From contig JAGHUD010000018.1 in NCBI GenBank assembly GCA_018065005.1, positions 1 through 45,324 of the forward strand: DNA of 45,324 nucleotides, given 5' to 3'. Every line of letters begins with the position of its first letter. Within the stretch, counting starts at the first letter, position 1. Source of the stretch: Candidatus Physcousia equi. GTDB lineage: Bacteria; Bacteroidota; Bacteroidia; Bacteroidales; Bacteroidaceae. Under the pieces are notes generated by a model, which saw only the letters and a program-made list of their open reading frames with translations, did no database searches and had not been told where the DNA came from. Both the position numbers and the translations under genes were made by a program. This document shows, in pieces, positions 31,856 through 39,537 of the stretch.

Positions 31856-34444
31856 ATGAAGAAACTACTGATTGTCCTTTTCGCCCTCTGCTCTGTGCTA
31901 CCCATGCAGGCAGTGCTCAAGGAGAAGGACTTGTCGCAAACGCTCAGCGTGCTCAGAGCAGAATTGAAATCCGACTATGAGAAGCAACAGCAATTCATGC
32001 AGCGCTATGCCAGCATGAATGCAGAGCAGCACTCGAAGCTCATCACCTACATGAAGCGAAGCGAGCAAATAGGATTGATTCTGTATTCGCAAAAAGCTGA
32101 CTTCACCTTCGACATGGCTTATGCCTGCCAACAAGCCACTGAGCTCTACCGCACGCTGACGGCTAACACCATCCCCTACGACAGAATCAAGACGCGCCTG
32201 AAGCAGGAAATAGAGCGCTACACAGAACTCATCACGCTCCTCAAGCAGATGCCACCCGCCATAGCTGAGCAACGAGATTCCATCCTCGCCGTGGATAGTC
32301 TGTACATCCTCCATGCCGACTCTCTGGACAGCTTGAAGACCTTCAAGATTGCTGCCCTCAGAGACGAGAAGAAAGGTGATGACCCGTATCTCTTGACGGG
32401 ACAAGACCTGACGGACAGAAAGGAATGCCTCTACTATGCCCAGCATATGCTCGACAACCTTGTCTACTCGCTCGAAGCCATCACACGCGAGCAGGGCTAC
32501 TATGACGAGGTGTCGGAAAGAGTGAACCGACTGAACGAATTTGCGCAGTCGCGCTACTCCATCCTGCGCCGCAACATCTTCCAGGATGGCGGAAGCAACT
32601 ACTTCCAGATTCTTTTCAACCTGCCGCGGCAATGGATGCTGGCAACGAACGACTTCCAGAACAAATACAAACCTTTGGGTGATTCCCATAAGGCAAAATC
32701 GGAATGGAGAGGCATGTATGTGGTTTTCATTAGCCTCTTCATCGTCATCTACATCACCATATCAAGCATCATCAGCAACATCATCGTCAGATGGCTCCTG
32801 CCCAAACGATGGAAGGGGCGCATCTATAAGCAGAAGCGACAGATGATCATCAACTCTCTGGGCGTCTTGCTCTTCACCATTGCTGCCACAGTGGCAAGAG
32901 CCTTCACCAACAGCAACATCGTCCTGATGGCAACGTCGCTCATGATCACGTTCGCCTGGCTCATGCTTGTCATCTTCCTCTCGCTCCTCTTCCGTCTGGA
33001 TGGCAACCAAATGAAGAGTGGAGCACGTGCCTACATACCCTTCATCAGCATGGCACTGGTGGTCATCATCTTCCGCATCATCCTCATCCCCAACAACCTC
33101 GTCAATCTCATCTACCCGCCCATCCTCCTCGTCTTCACCATTTGGCAATGGCGCACCCTCAAGAAGCACAAGCAGAACTTGCCCAATGCCGACATGTTCT
33201 ACTCCACCGTTTCGCTCATCGCCATGGTCATCGCCACCATCACTGCTTGGATTGGCTACACCTTACTTGCCGTGGAGATCATGATGTGGTGGATGTTCCA
33301 GCTCACTGCCATCCAAACCATCACCTGCTTCTACGACATGCTGCGACTCTACGAGCGTCGCCGCATCATCTATCGCCTTGCACCTGAACTGAAGGTGAAG
33401 GAGACGAGTGGAGAAGACATCAGCAAGGACATTGCGTCGCTGGAAAAACAAATCAAGCGCGGTGAGTTTATCGGTCAGACCTGGATGTACGACTTCATCC
33501 ACCGCGCCATGGTTCCCGTCATGGCTGTCTTGTCGTTGCTGCTCAGCATCTATTGGGCAGCCGAAATCTTTGAGATGACTTCGTTGTGCATCTCAGCCTT
33601 CATGTTCAATTTCCTGGAGGTGGAAGGCGTTGTCACCATCTCGCTTGCCAAGATTGTGCTCGTCACGAGTTTCTGGTTCTTGTTCAGCTATTTCAGCTAT
33701 CTCTTCAAGGCACTCTACCACCACATACGCCGCAAGACACTGGGCGACAACAAGGAAGACTACAACGGCACGCTGGCAAACAACATCATCTCCATACTCT
33801 GCTGGGGCGGCTTTTTCATCTTCACGCTCGTCTTGCTGAAGGTGCCGAGCAGCGGCATCAGCATCGTCACGGCAGGTCTTGCAACCGGTATGGGTTTCGC
33901 CATGAAAGACCTAATGGAGAACTTCTTCTATGGCATATCACTGATGTCGGGACGCGTGCGTGTGGGCGATTATATTGAATGTGATAACATACGCGGCAAG
34001 GTAGAGAAAATAACCTATCAGAGCACTTCCATCCAAACGATGGACGGTTGCGTCATGGCATTCCTCAACTCTGCACTCTTCAGCAAGAACTTCAAAAACC
34101 TTACACGAAACCACCAATACGAATATGTTAAGATACCGGTCGGTGTGGCATATGGAAGCAACATCAATGAGGTGAGGCAGATGCTCCTGAAAGAATTGGA
34201 GCCCCTGCGCATGAAAACCAATGCCGAAGGAAAAACCATCATCGACGAACAGCACCCCATCTCCGTTGCGTTCAGCGACTTTGGCGACAGCAGCGTGGAC
34301 CTTCTGGTCTGCATCTGGTTGCTTGTGGAGGATAGCATCGCCTTCAGAGCACAGATAAAAGAAATCATCTACAACACCCTCAATAAGCACAAGGTGAACA
34401 TCCCATTCCCCCAACGAGACATCTATATCCACCAAGTGCAGTGA
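31856..34444 (+). CDS. Large MscS-family mechanosensitive channel
   Basis: An 862-residue inner-membrane protein that should release solutes on hypo-osmotic shock. A signal peptide (about 19 residues) is followed by a helical periplasmic region to about 270, then a run of membrane helices from about 284 and the MscS pore/beta domain. The pore helix is glycine/alanine-rich (VTAGLATGMGFAMKDLMENFFYGI), followed by GRVRVGDYIE and GKVEKITYQSTSIQTMDGCVMAFLNS. The C-terminal cytoplasmic vestibule ends KVNIPFPQRDIYIHQ, a classic MscS ending. Architecture is like MscK/YbdG-type large homologues. It follows the dehydratase by 143 bp with no clear promoter of its own. Confidence 0.9.
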   Translation: MKKLLIVLFALCSVLPMQAVLKEKDLSQTLSVLRAELKSDYEKQQQFMQRYASMNAEQHSKLITYMKRSEQIGLILYSQKADFTFDMAYACQQATELYRTLTANTIPYDRIKTRLKQEIERYTELITLLKQMPPAIAEQRDSILAVDSLYILHADSLDSLKTFKIAALRDEKKGDDPYLLTGQDLTDRKECLYYAQHMLDNLVYSLEAITREQGYYDEVSERVNRLNEFAQSRYSILRRNIFQDGGSNYFQILFNLPRQWMLATNDFQNKYKPLGDSHKAKSEWRGMYVVFISLFIVIYITISSIISNIIVRWLLPKRWKGRIYKQKRQMIINSLGVLLFTIAATVARAFTNSNIVLMATSLMITFAWLMLVIFLSLLFRLDGNQMKSGARAYIPFISMALVVIIFRIILIPNNLVNLIYPPILLVFTIWQWRTLKKHKQNLPNADMFYSTVSLIAMVIATITAWIGYTLLAVEIMMWWMFQLTAIQTITCFYDMLRLYERRRIIYRLAPELKVKETSGEDISKDIASLEKQIKRGEFIGQTWMYDFIHRAMVPVMAVLSLLLSIYWAAEIFEMTSLCISAFMFNFLEVEGVVTISLAKIVLVTSFWFLFSYFSYLFKALYHHIRRKTLGDNKEDYNGTLANNIISILCWGGFFIFTLVLLKVPSSGISIVTAGLATGMGFAMKDLMENFFYGISLMSGRVRVGDYIECDNIRGKVEKITYQSTSIQTMDGCVMAFLNSALFSKNFKNLTRNHQYEYVKIPVGVAYGSNINEVRQMLLKELEPLRMKTNAEGKTIIDEQHPISVAFSDFGDSSVDLLVCIWLLVEDSIAFRAQIKEIIYNTLNKHKVNIPFPQRDIYIHQVQ

Positions 34445-34656
34445 GGAACTCCAAGCTGCGGCACACAGTGGCGGCATCAGGTGCGCATCAGCCGGACTAA
34501 GTTCAACCTCACCGTTGACGGCAACCTGCAACCCCCAATGGCGTTTCGGCTCATCTTTTTGCCATTTTTGCACGGAATCGCAGCAGAGAGCATGAGATAT
34601 TTTCAGACAAATGTCATATTTTAGACCGAAAACGCGGTTATCTCACATTTTATTCG

Positions 34657-34664
34657 TATTTTTG
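34657..34664 (+). promoter_or_regulatory. -7 box of the nusB operon
   Basis: TATTTTTG, 22 bp before the nusB ATG; -33 not clear. The rest of the 34445-34686 gap shows nothing I can name. Confidence 0.5.
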
Positions 34665-34686
34665 CGCGCTAAAACAAAACTAAAAA

Positions 34687-35658
34687 ATGATAAACAGAGA
34701 ACTCATACGACTGAAAACGGTGCAAACCGTCTGGTCGTACTATGTGAATGGTCAGAGCAAATCAGACGAAGGATTTGCCGAAAGCGAAAACGAACTGCGA
34801 AAAAGTCTTGATAAATCCTACGAACTCTACCTCACGATGCTCGCCTTGCTGCTCGAGATGCGCCGTCTTGCCACAGACGAGATGAAGCAGCAAGAAACAC
34901 GAAATCGCCAGCTTGCCACCGAGAGCCACATTGAGCGCCGACTCGCCCAAAACCGTTGGCTGGCAAAACTTGCCAGAAACGAGCAGATTCGCGAATTCCT
35001 CGACAACAACAATCAGTTATGGTTCAACGAAGAAGAAACCGTGCGGAGCCTGCTGCGCAAATATAAGGCCTCACGAGCCTATCGCATCTACCTCGAATCA
35101 GAAGACAACTTCGCAGAAGACCAAGAAGCTATCCGCCAACTCTATAAGGAAATCCTGATCGACGACGACGAACTGGCTGAAACCCTCGAACACCTATGTA
35201 TCTACTGGAACGACGACCGCTACATCGTCGACACGTTCCTCGTCAAAACCATTCGCATCATCAACCAGGACACACCAGACGACGCTCCGCTGCTTCCGCA
35301 GTATGACCATCCTGACGATCTCGAATTTGCTGTTAAGCTCCACCACTTTGCCATAGCGCAAGGCGACTACTACCACGAACTCATCAACGAGCACACCCGA
35401 GGTTGGGATTTCAGGCGCATGGCTTTGATGGACGTCGTCATCATGCAGACAGCATTGGCAGAAATCACCTCCTTTCCGAGCATCCCACTGGCAGTCAGCA
35501 TCAACGAATATGTCAACATCGCAAAGATGTACACAGCTCCACGCAACAGCAGCTACATCAACGCTACCCTCGACACGATCGCTCATAAACTTCTGGACGA
35601 GAAAAAAATCACTAAGTCGCAGGACAAAGATGTACAAAAAGCAAAGGGAGGGCAATGA
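34687..35658 (+). CDS. nusB: Transcription antitermination protein NusB, long Bacteroidetes form
   Basis: Binds boxA RNA with NusE (ribosomal protein S10) during rRNA transcription. The 323-residue protein is more than twice the usual bacterial length. The recognisable NusB fold is in the C-terminal part (WDFRRMALMDVVIMQTALAEI, IPLAVSINEYVNIAKMY and the final YINATLDTIAHKL), while about 180 N-terminal residues are helical and charged. This extension is known in Bacteroidetes and may mimic a second NusB-like helical bundle. It heads the run nusB-yajC-ybbR-coaE-DUF5606 (74 bp gap to yajC). Confidence 0.9.
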   Translation: MINRELIRLKTVQTVWSYYVNGQSKSDEGFAESENELRKSLDKSYELYLTMLALLLEMRRLATDEMKQQETRNRQLATESHIERRLAQNRWLAKLARNEQIREFLDNNNQLWFNEEETVRSLLRKYKASRAYRIYLESEDNFAEDQEAIRQLYKEILIDDDELAETLEHLCIYWNDDRYIVDTFLVKTIRIINQDTPDDAPLLPQYDHPDDLEFAVKLHHFAIAQGDYYHELINEHTRGWDFRRMALMDVVIMQTALAEITSFPSIPLAVSINEYVNIAKMYTAPRNSSYINATLDTIAHKLLDEKKITKSQDKDVQKAKGGQ

Positions 35659-35732
35659 ACATTTCACTATCCCCCCATTGTACCATAACGAAACAATCTT
35701 GAAATCAAACTTATAAATACTCAAATTGAACT

Positions 35733-36056
35733 ATGAAAACAATCAGCATCATCCTCCAAGCCCAATCCGCTCAAGGTGGCGGCATGTCCTTCATCATCAT
35801 GATGGTAGCCATCTTTGCCATCATGTGGTTCTTCATGATTCGCCCACAGCAGAAGAAGCAAAAGGCCATCCAAAACTTCCAGAACAGCATTGCCGTGGGA
35901 ACAGAGGTGGTCACCCAAGGCGGTGTGTATGGCACCGTGCGCCGTATCGATGACGCAACGGGCAGCCTCTACATCGAGATTGCAAAAGACGTGCAGATTC
36001 GTGTAGCGCGATTCAGCGTATACCCCTCTGCCGGCGACACCCAAGCACAGCGCTAA
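35733..36056 (+). CDS. yajC: Preprotein translocase subunit YajC
   Basis: Small accessory subunit of the SecDF-YajC complex at the inner membrane. The 107-residue protein has one membrane helix (about 19-36: SFIIMMVAIFAIMWFFMI), then RPQQKKQKA, the family hallmark, and a cytoplasmic region with GTEVVTQGGVYGTV. The ATG at 35733 gives the usual short N-terminus. It is 29 bp upstream of the ybbR-like gene. Confidence 0.96.
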   Translation: MKTISIILQAQSAQGGGMSFIIMMVAIFAIMWFFMIRPQQKKQKAIQNFQNSIAVGTEVVTQGGVYGTVRRIDDATGSLYIEIAKDVQIRVARFSVYPSAGDTQAQR

Positions 36057-36085
36057 AACAGTCACCAGCACCCAAGAGTTGACCG

Positions 36086-37069
36086 ATGGGAAACCGCACG
36101 AAAGACCTCTTCATCTTCCTGTTCTTCGTAGTCATCTGCGGAGTCTTTTGGTTCGTTCAGGCACTGAGCGACACCTTCACCATGGAGGTCACCGTGCCCA
36201 TCAAACTCGACAACGTGCCACGAGGCGTCATTCTCACCACCGAGCTCCCTAAGCAGCTCAAACTCTCTATCCACGACCGGGGTGCAGAAATCATCCCGCT
36301 CTTCATCAACCGCCAGCTGGACACGCTGCACATCGATTTCAGCAACTACGACACCCACGAGCCCACCGGCTACGGGGTGCTCTTGCTGAGTCAGCTCCAA
36401 CCTGCCCTGAAAAAGATGCTCCCTGCTGAAGCGAGCATTCAGTCGATGTCGCCCGACACACTCATCTTCTACTACAACCGTGGCGTCCATCGACGTTTTC
36501 CCGTTCGGCTCCAGGGTACCATCGAAGCCAAGGCACAATACTGCGTCTCCGGTCTTCACTTCGCGCCAGACTCAGTGGAAGTCTATGCCCCCCTCGTCAT
36601 GCTCGACACAATGCACGCCGTCTACACCGAACCGCTTCTGTTGGCCGACCAAGAGAAGTCGTTTGCCAAACGCGTCTCGCTCGCCACACGTCGCGGTATG
36701 CGTATCTTTCCCGATTCCGTGCTCATCAAAGCCGAAGTAGACATCCTCACCCGCCAAACGGCAGAGGTGCCGGTTGAAGGAGTCAACTTCCCGGCTGACA
36801 AGGCGCTTCGCACATTCCCCTCCTATCTGCGCGTCACCTACCTCGTGCCGGCAGCACTTGCCAACGCCATCAGAAAGGAGGACTTCGTCATAGTCATCTC
36901 CTATGCTGAACTCATCGAAAACGAAAGTGGGAAATGCACGCCACACATCACATCGCAGCCTGATGGCGTCTCGGGCGTACACATCGACCCTGCCGAGGTG
37001 GACTTCCTCATAGAGAGCATTGATGCAAAGAGCGAACTCGTTCATCCTGAAAACAAACAAGCAAAGTGA
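36086..37069 (+). CDS. YbbR-domain protein (CdaR-like)
   Basis: A 327-residue protein with one N-terminal membrane helix (about 7-25) and the rest predicted outside the cytoplasm. It has repeated beta-rich YbbR-type segments: VTVPIKLDNVPRGVILTTELP, then FPVRLQGTIEAKAQYCVSGLHFAPDSVEVYAP and VPVEGVNFPADKALRTFPSYLRVTYLVPA. In Firmicutes the YbbR protein CdaR binds and regulates CdaA, and is encoded next to it. Here the gene sits between yajC and coaE, 30 kb from cdaA, so a regulatory link is an inference from domain type. Its last codons overlap coaE by 4 bp. Confidence 0.85.
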   Translation: MGNRTKDLFIFLFFVVICGVFWFVQALSDTFTMEVTVPIKLDNVPRGVILTTELPKQLKLSIHDRGAEIIPLFINRQLDTLHIDFSNYDTHEPTGYGVLLLSQLQPALKKMLPAEASIQSMSPDTLIFYYNRGVHRRFPVRLQGTIEAKAQYCVSGLHFAPDSVEVYAPLVMLDTMHAVYTEPLLLADQEKSFAKRVSLATRRGMRIFPDSVLIKAEVDILTRQTAEVPVEGVNFPADKALRTFPSYLRVTYLVPAALANAIRKEDFVIVISYAELIENESGKCTPHITSQPDGVSGVHIDPAEVDFLIESIDAKSELVHPENKQAK

Positions 37070-37662
37070 CTATCAAACTCGGCATCACAGGTGGCATTGG
37101 CGCTGGAAAAAGTTTCATCTGCCAAATCCTCAAAGATCAATATCACTTGCCAGTCTATCATTGCGACGATGAGGCAAAGCGCATCAACGAGCAGTCTGCT
37201 TCTGTAAGGGCAGGACTGATAGAACTCGTCGGTCCAGAAGTATATCTCGAAAAAGGTAAACTCAACAAAGCCTTGCTTGCCAACTACCTCTTCGCCTCGG
37301 CAGACCATGCAGCGCGCTTGGCGTCAATCGTTCACCCCGCTGTGGCGCAAGACTTCCTAACATGGGCTGAAAGGCAAACGTCGGACATCGTGGTGCTGGA
37401 AAGTGCTATCCTCTTCGAGAGCCACTTCGACAAGCTGGTCGACTACACCATCAACGTGGCAGCACCACGAGCAGTGCGCATCGACCGAGCTGCACAGCGC
37501 GACAACACTACAGCCCAGAACATCGAGCAACGCGCAGCCCACCAACTCACCGACGAGCAGCGTTCTGCTCTCTCCCACTTCACCCTCCACAACGATGTTA
37601 ACACCGACAACCCAGACAATCTGAAACAACAAATCAACAAAATACTCAAACAACTATGTTAA
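37066..37662 (+). CDS. coaE: Dephospho-CoA kinase
   Basis: Phosphorylates the 3'-hydroxyl of dephospho-CoA, the last step of coenzyme A synthesis. The 198-residue P-loop kinase starts LGITGGIGAGKS with the Walker A at about 9-16, followed by VYHCDDEAKRI, the HPAV motif and VLESAILFES. It starts with GTG at 37066, overlapping the upstream stop codon as GTGA, so translation is coupled to the YbbR gene. Its end overlaps the DUF5606 gene by 7 bp. Confidence 0.95.
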   Translation: MTIKLGITGGIGAGKSFICQILKDQYHLPVYHCDDEAKRINEQSASVRAGLIELVGPEVYLEKGKLNKALLANYLFASADHAARLASIVHPAVAQDFLTWAERQTSDIVVLESAILFESHFDKLVDYTINVAAPRAVRIDRAAQRDNTTAQNIEQRAAHQLTDEQRSALSHFTLHNDVNTDNPDNLKQQINKILKQLC

Positions 37663-38102
37663 AGACTATTCTCGCTATTTCCGGCAAACCAGGACTCTAC
37701 AAACTCGTTTCACGAGGCAACCGCAACTTCATTGTCGAAAGCGTAGGCGCTCAGCGCCGCCGTCTGCCTGTCTTTGGTGGCGACCGAATCATCTCGCTGG
37801 CAGACATTGCCATGTACACCAATGACGAGGAAGTCCCCCTCGCCTCTGTGCTTGCTGCCATGAAGAAACTCGAAGATGGCAAGGTTTCTTCCTTCGACTA
37901 TAAGAATGCAAGCAAGGAGCAACTTGCCGAATACCTTGCCAAGGTGCTGCCCAACTTCGATCGCGACCGCGTCTTCCCCTCCGACATCAAGAAGTTGGTG
38001 CAATGGTACAACCTGCTCGTCGAAAATGACCTCTCCGACTTCGAACCGGTTACAGTCGAGCAACCTGAAGCACAAGAAGCAGAAACCGAAACGCCTGAAT
38101 AA
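37656..38102 (+). CDS. DUF5606 family protein
   Basis: A 148-residue soluble protein of a conserved Bacteroidetes family with no assigned function. The N-terminal 55 residues (LKTILAISGKPGLYKLVSRG, VESVGAQRRRLPVFG) look like a small beta-barrel of SH3/KOW type. The remainder is helical (ASKEQLAEYLAKVLPNF, DIKKLVQWYNLL), ending in an acidic tail. It begins 7 bp inside coaE and is followed by a terminator about 110 bp downstream, so it is the last gene of the nusB operon. An RNA- or ribosome-linked role would suit the fold and neighbours but is only a guess. Confidence 0.85.
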   Translation: MLKTILAISGKPGLYKLVSRGNRNFIVESVGAQRRRLPVFGGDRIISLADIAMYTNDEEVPLASVLAAMKKLEDGKVSSFDYKNASKEQLAEYLAKVLPNFDRDRVFPSDIKKLVQWYNLLVENDLSDFEPVTVEQPEAQEAETETPE

Positions 38103-38212
38103 ATCCGCAGCAGAAACGCAGCAGTGGGGGAACTCAAAAGGTGGAACAACATGCCTTCCACGCCTGAGCCAAAAAGAACAATTACAACTCCCCCCTCCCC
38201 TATAGAAACAGT

Positions 38213-38261
38213 AAGAGCGACACCTAACTCCTTTCGTCAAGAGGCGGTGTCGCTCTTTTTC
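38213..38261 (+). terminator. Terminator of the nusB operon
   Basis: AAGAGCGACACC (38213-38224) pairs perfectly with GGTGTCGCTCTT (38246-38257), 21-nt loop, followed by TTTTCTG. A 12-bp GC-rich stem makes this one of the strongest terminators in the window. Confidence 0.9.
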
Positions 38262-38331
38262 TGTTCAATCCTTTTGTGCTACGAGATTCTGCTTCAGGTG
38301 GAAGTAGAACAAGCTTTGAACGCAAAGATAG

Positions 38332-38454
38332 ATGACTCTCAAAAAAAATGCACTTGAAGCGTTGAAGACCTATTTCGAAGGGATAGACGAAAAGGTGCCA
38401 AGTAGTGTAGCAGCAAAGCTTGCGAAGACTGCAAAAGACGTAGATGTGCATTAG
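38332..38454 (+). CDS. Possible 40-residue protein or gene remnant
   Basis: An ATG-started frame of 40 codons encodes an amphipathic, lysine-rich peptide beginning MTLKKNALEALKTYF and ending KDVDVH before a TAG stop. It reads more like protein than the surrounding DNA. The same frame stays open after the TAG through the repeat zone to 38886, so this may be the head of a decayed gene. No promoter or family match is evident. Confidence 0.3.
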   Translation: MTLKKNALEALKTYFEGIDEKVPSSVAAKLAKTAKDVDVH

Positions 38455-38520
38455 ATAAAAACAGTGAGGAGCCCGAGACAAAAGCTGAAGATGAGCATTA
38501 GACAAAAGTCGAGGATACTC
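38443..38520. repeat. Imperfect direct repeats around GATGnGCATTAGA
   Basis: A segment of about 26 bp starting GATGTGCATTAGATAAAA at 38443 recurs as GATGAGCATTAGACAAAA at 38490, and AGACAAAAG recurs 24 bp apart. This suggests local duplication and decay. Confidence 0.5.
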
Positions 38521-38605
38521 CATACTGATTGTGATACGCACGGAGCCTCAGCAGTAGAAGATACAACTCTACAGAGTGTTATTGATGCCTATACGAACAG
38601 CATAG

Positions 38606-38707
38606 TCACGAATACAGTCGGCTCACGAACACAGCCAAGTCACGAATGCAGTCGGGTCACGAATGCAGTCGGGTCACGAATGCAGCTAAGTCACGGATGC
38701 AACCGAG
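38606..38707. repeat. Six-copy 17-bp tandem repeat
   Basis: Units start at 38606, 38623, 38640, 38657, 38674 and 38691. The consensus is TCACGAATGCAGTCGGG; copies 3 and 4 are identical and the others differ at a few positions. It lies in the 685-bp gene-poor stretch between the nusB operon and nrdG. No function is evident. Confidence 0.9.
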
Positions 38708-38786
38708 TCAGCGATGAGGATGTGCAAGCGAAGTATGTACTACAAGATGGAGAAAATACGATGGCTACCACCAGGACGTACAAATT

Positions 38787-39296
38787 TTACCCTACAAGTG
38801 CCATAGGGGATTTCCAAAGAATCACTTTATGCTGTTCAAGCGACGCCTTTACGTCGATAAGACGTTGGTTAGAACTTCCTCTATAGAGCAAATCTTCATC
38901 GCGTAGATCTTGTTTATAGGGACCATCAACAAGGACATCAATGTACTGAAGAAGGAGTCGTGTTTGAGGCTGTCTTACCAAACTCTCATAGAGGAATCCT
39001 GTATAGCACCAGATGGTTTTATCTGAGTTCGTTTTTATGGCTTTTGCTAACTCTGTAAAACCTTCAACCTGATAAATGGGATCACCACCCGTGAAGGTGA
39101 CATCAGCAAAAGGATCGTCAAGAATGGTGCGAAGGATTTCTTCCACGCTTCGTTTTGTTCCAGCGTTGATGTCCCAAGACTGAGGGTTGTGACACCCTGG
39201 GCAAGCATGAGCACATCCGGAACAATAGATGCTTGTTCTGAAACCCGGCCCATCCACGGTGGTGTCTTCAATGATCTCTATAATACGTAAATCCAT
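38787..39296 (-). CDS. nrdG: Anaerobic ribonucleotide reductase activating protein
   Basis: Radical SAM enzyme that creates the glycyl radical in NrdD, allowing deoxynucleotide synthesis without oxygen. The 169-residue protein has the cluster motif CAHACPGC (C28, C32, C35) and GGDP (in DVTFTGGDPIYQ). Length is close to other NrdG proteins (about 155-170). It lies 241 bp downstream of nrdD on the same strand; the gap holds nested inverted repeats rather than a recognisable promoter, so co-transcription with nrdD is likely. No terminator is seen after it. Confidence 0.95.
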   Translation of the reverse strand: MDLRIIEIIEDTTVDGPGFRTSIYCSGCAHACPGCHNPQSWDINAGTKRSVEEILRTILDDPFADVTFTGGDPIYQVEGFTELAKAIKTNSDKTIWCYTGFLYESLVRQPQTRLLLQYIDVLVDGPYKQDLRDEDLLYRGSSNQRLIDVKASLEQHKVILWKSPMALVG

Positions 39297-39321
39297 AGGT
39301 TAGTTAGACTAAGTAGGTGTT

Positions 39322-39521
39322 CAGAATTATTCTACCAACGTTTGGTGGGTGAGCCCTTAGTAATTTCTATTTGCTTTTATACTATGATGTAGCCGTACCT
39401 TCGTAAGCCTACATCATCTTTGGTGCATACTCATCCCATATCGTGTGCTATGACACTGTCATTACTTTTCCTCAATGGGACGAATATGCATCAAAAATGA
39501 GTATAGAGAATAATAATTCTG
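39322..39521. repeat. Nested inverted repeats filling the nrdD-nrdG gap
   Basis: Outer arms CAGAATTATTCT (39322-39333) and AGAATAATAATTCTG (39507-39521) are inverted copies differing by a 3-base gap. Inside, 24-bp arms at 39416-39439 and 39475-39498 pair at 20 of 24 positions, and TGATGTAG (39385-39392) pairs with CTACATCA (39409-39416). ACCAACGTTTGGT (39334-39346) is a further small palindrome. The whole 240-bp gap is thus highly structured on either strand. Confidence 0.7.
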
Positions 39522-39537
39522 TGTACTAATGAGATTT

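Noticed and set aside
38452..38454. TAG inside an otherwise open frame as a recoded (readthrough) codon.
   Set aside because: The downstream frame runs through tandem repeats and antisense to nrdG with no sign of a real protein; gene decay or chance is simpler.
27945..38707. CRISPR array considered for the 22-bp, 17-bp and (upstream) 48-bp repeats.
   Set aside because: The units are directly tandem or separated by about 5 bp, with no variable spacers of 25-40 bp and no cas genes.
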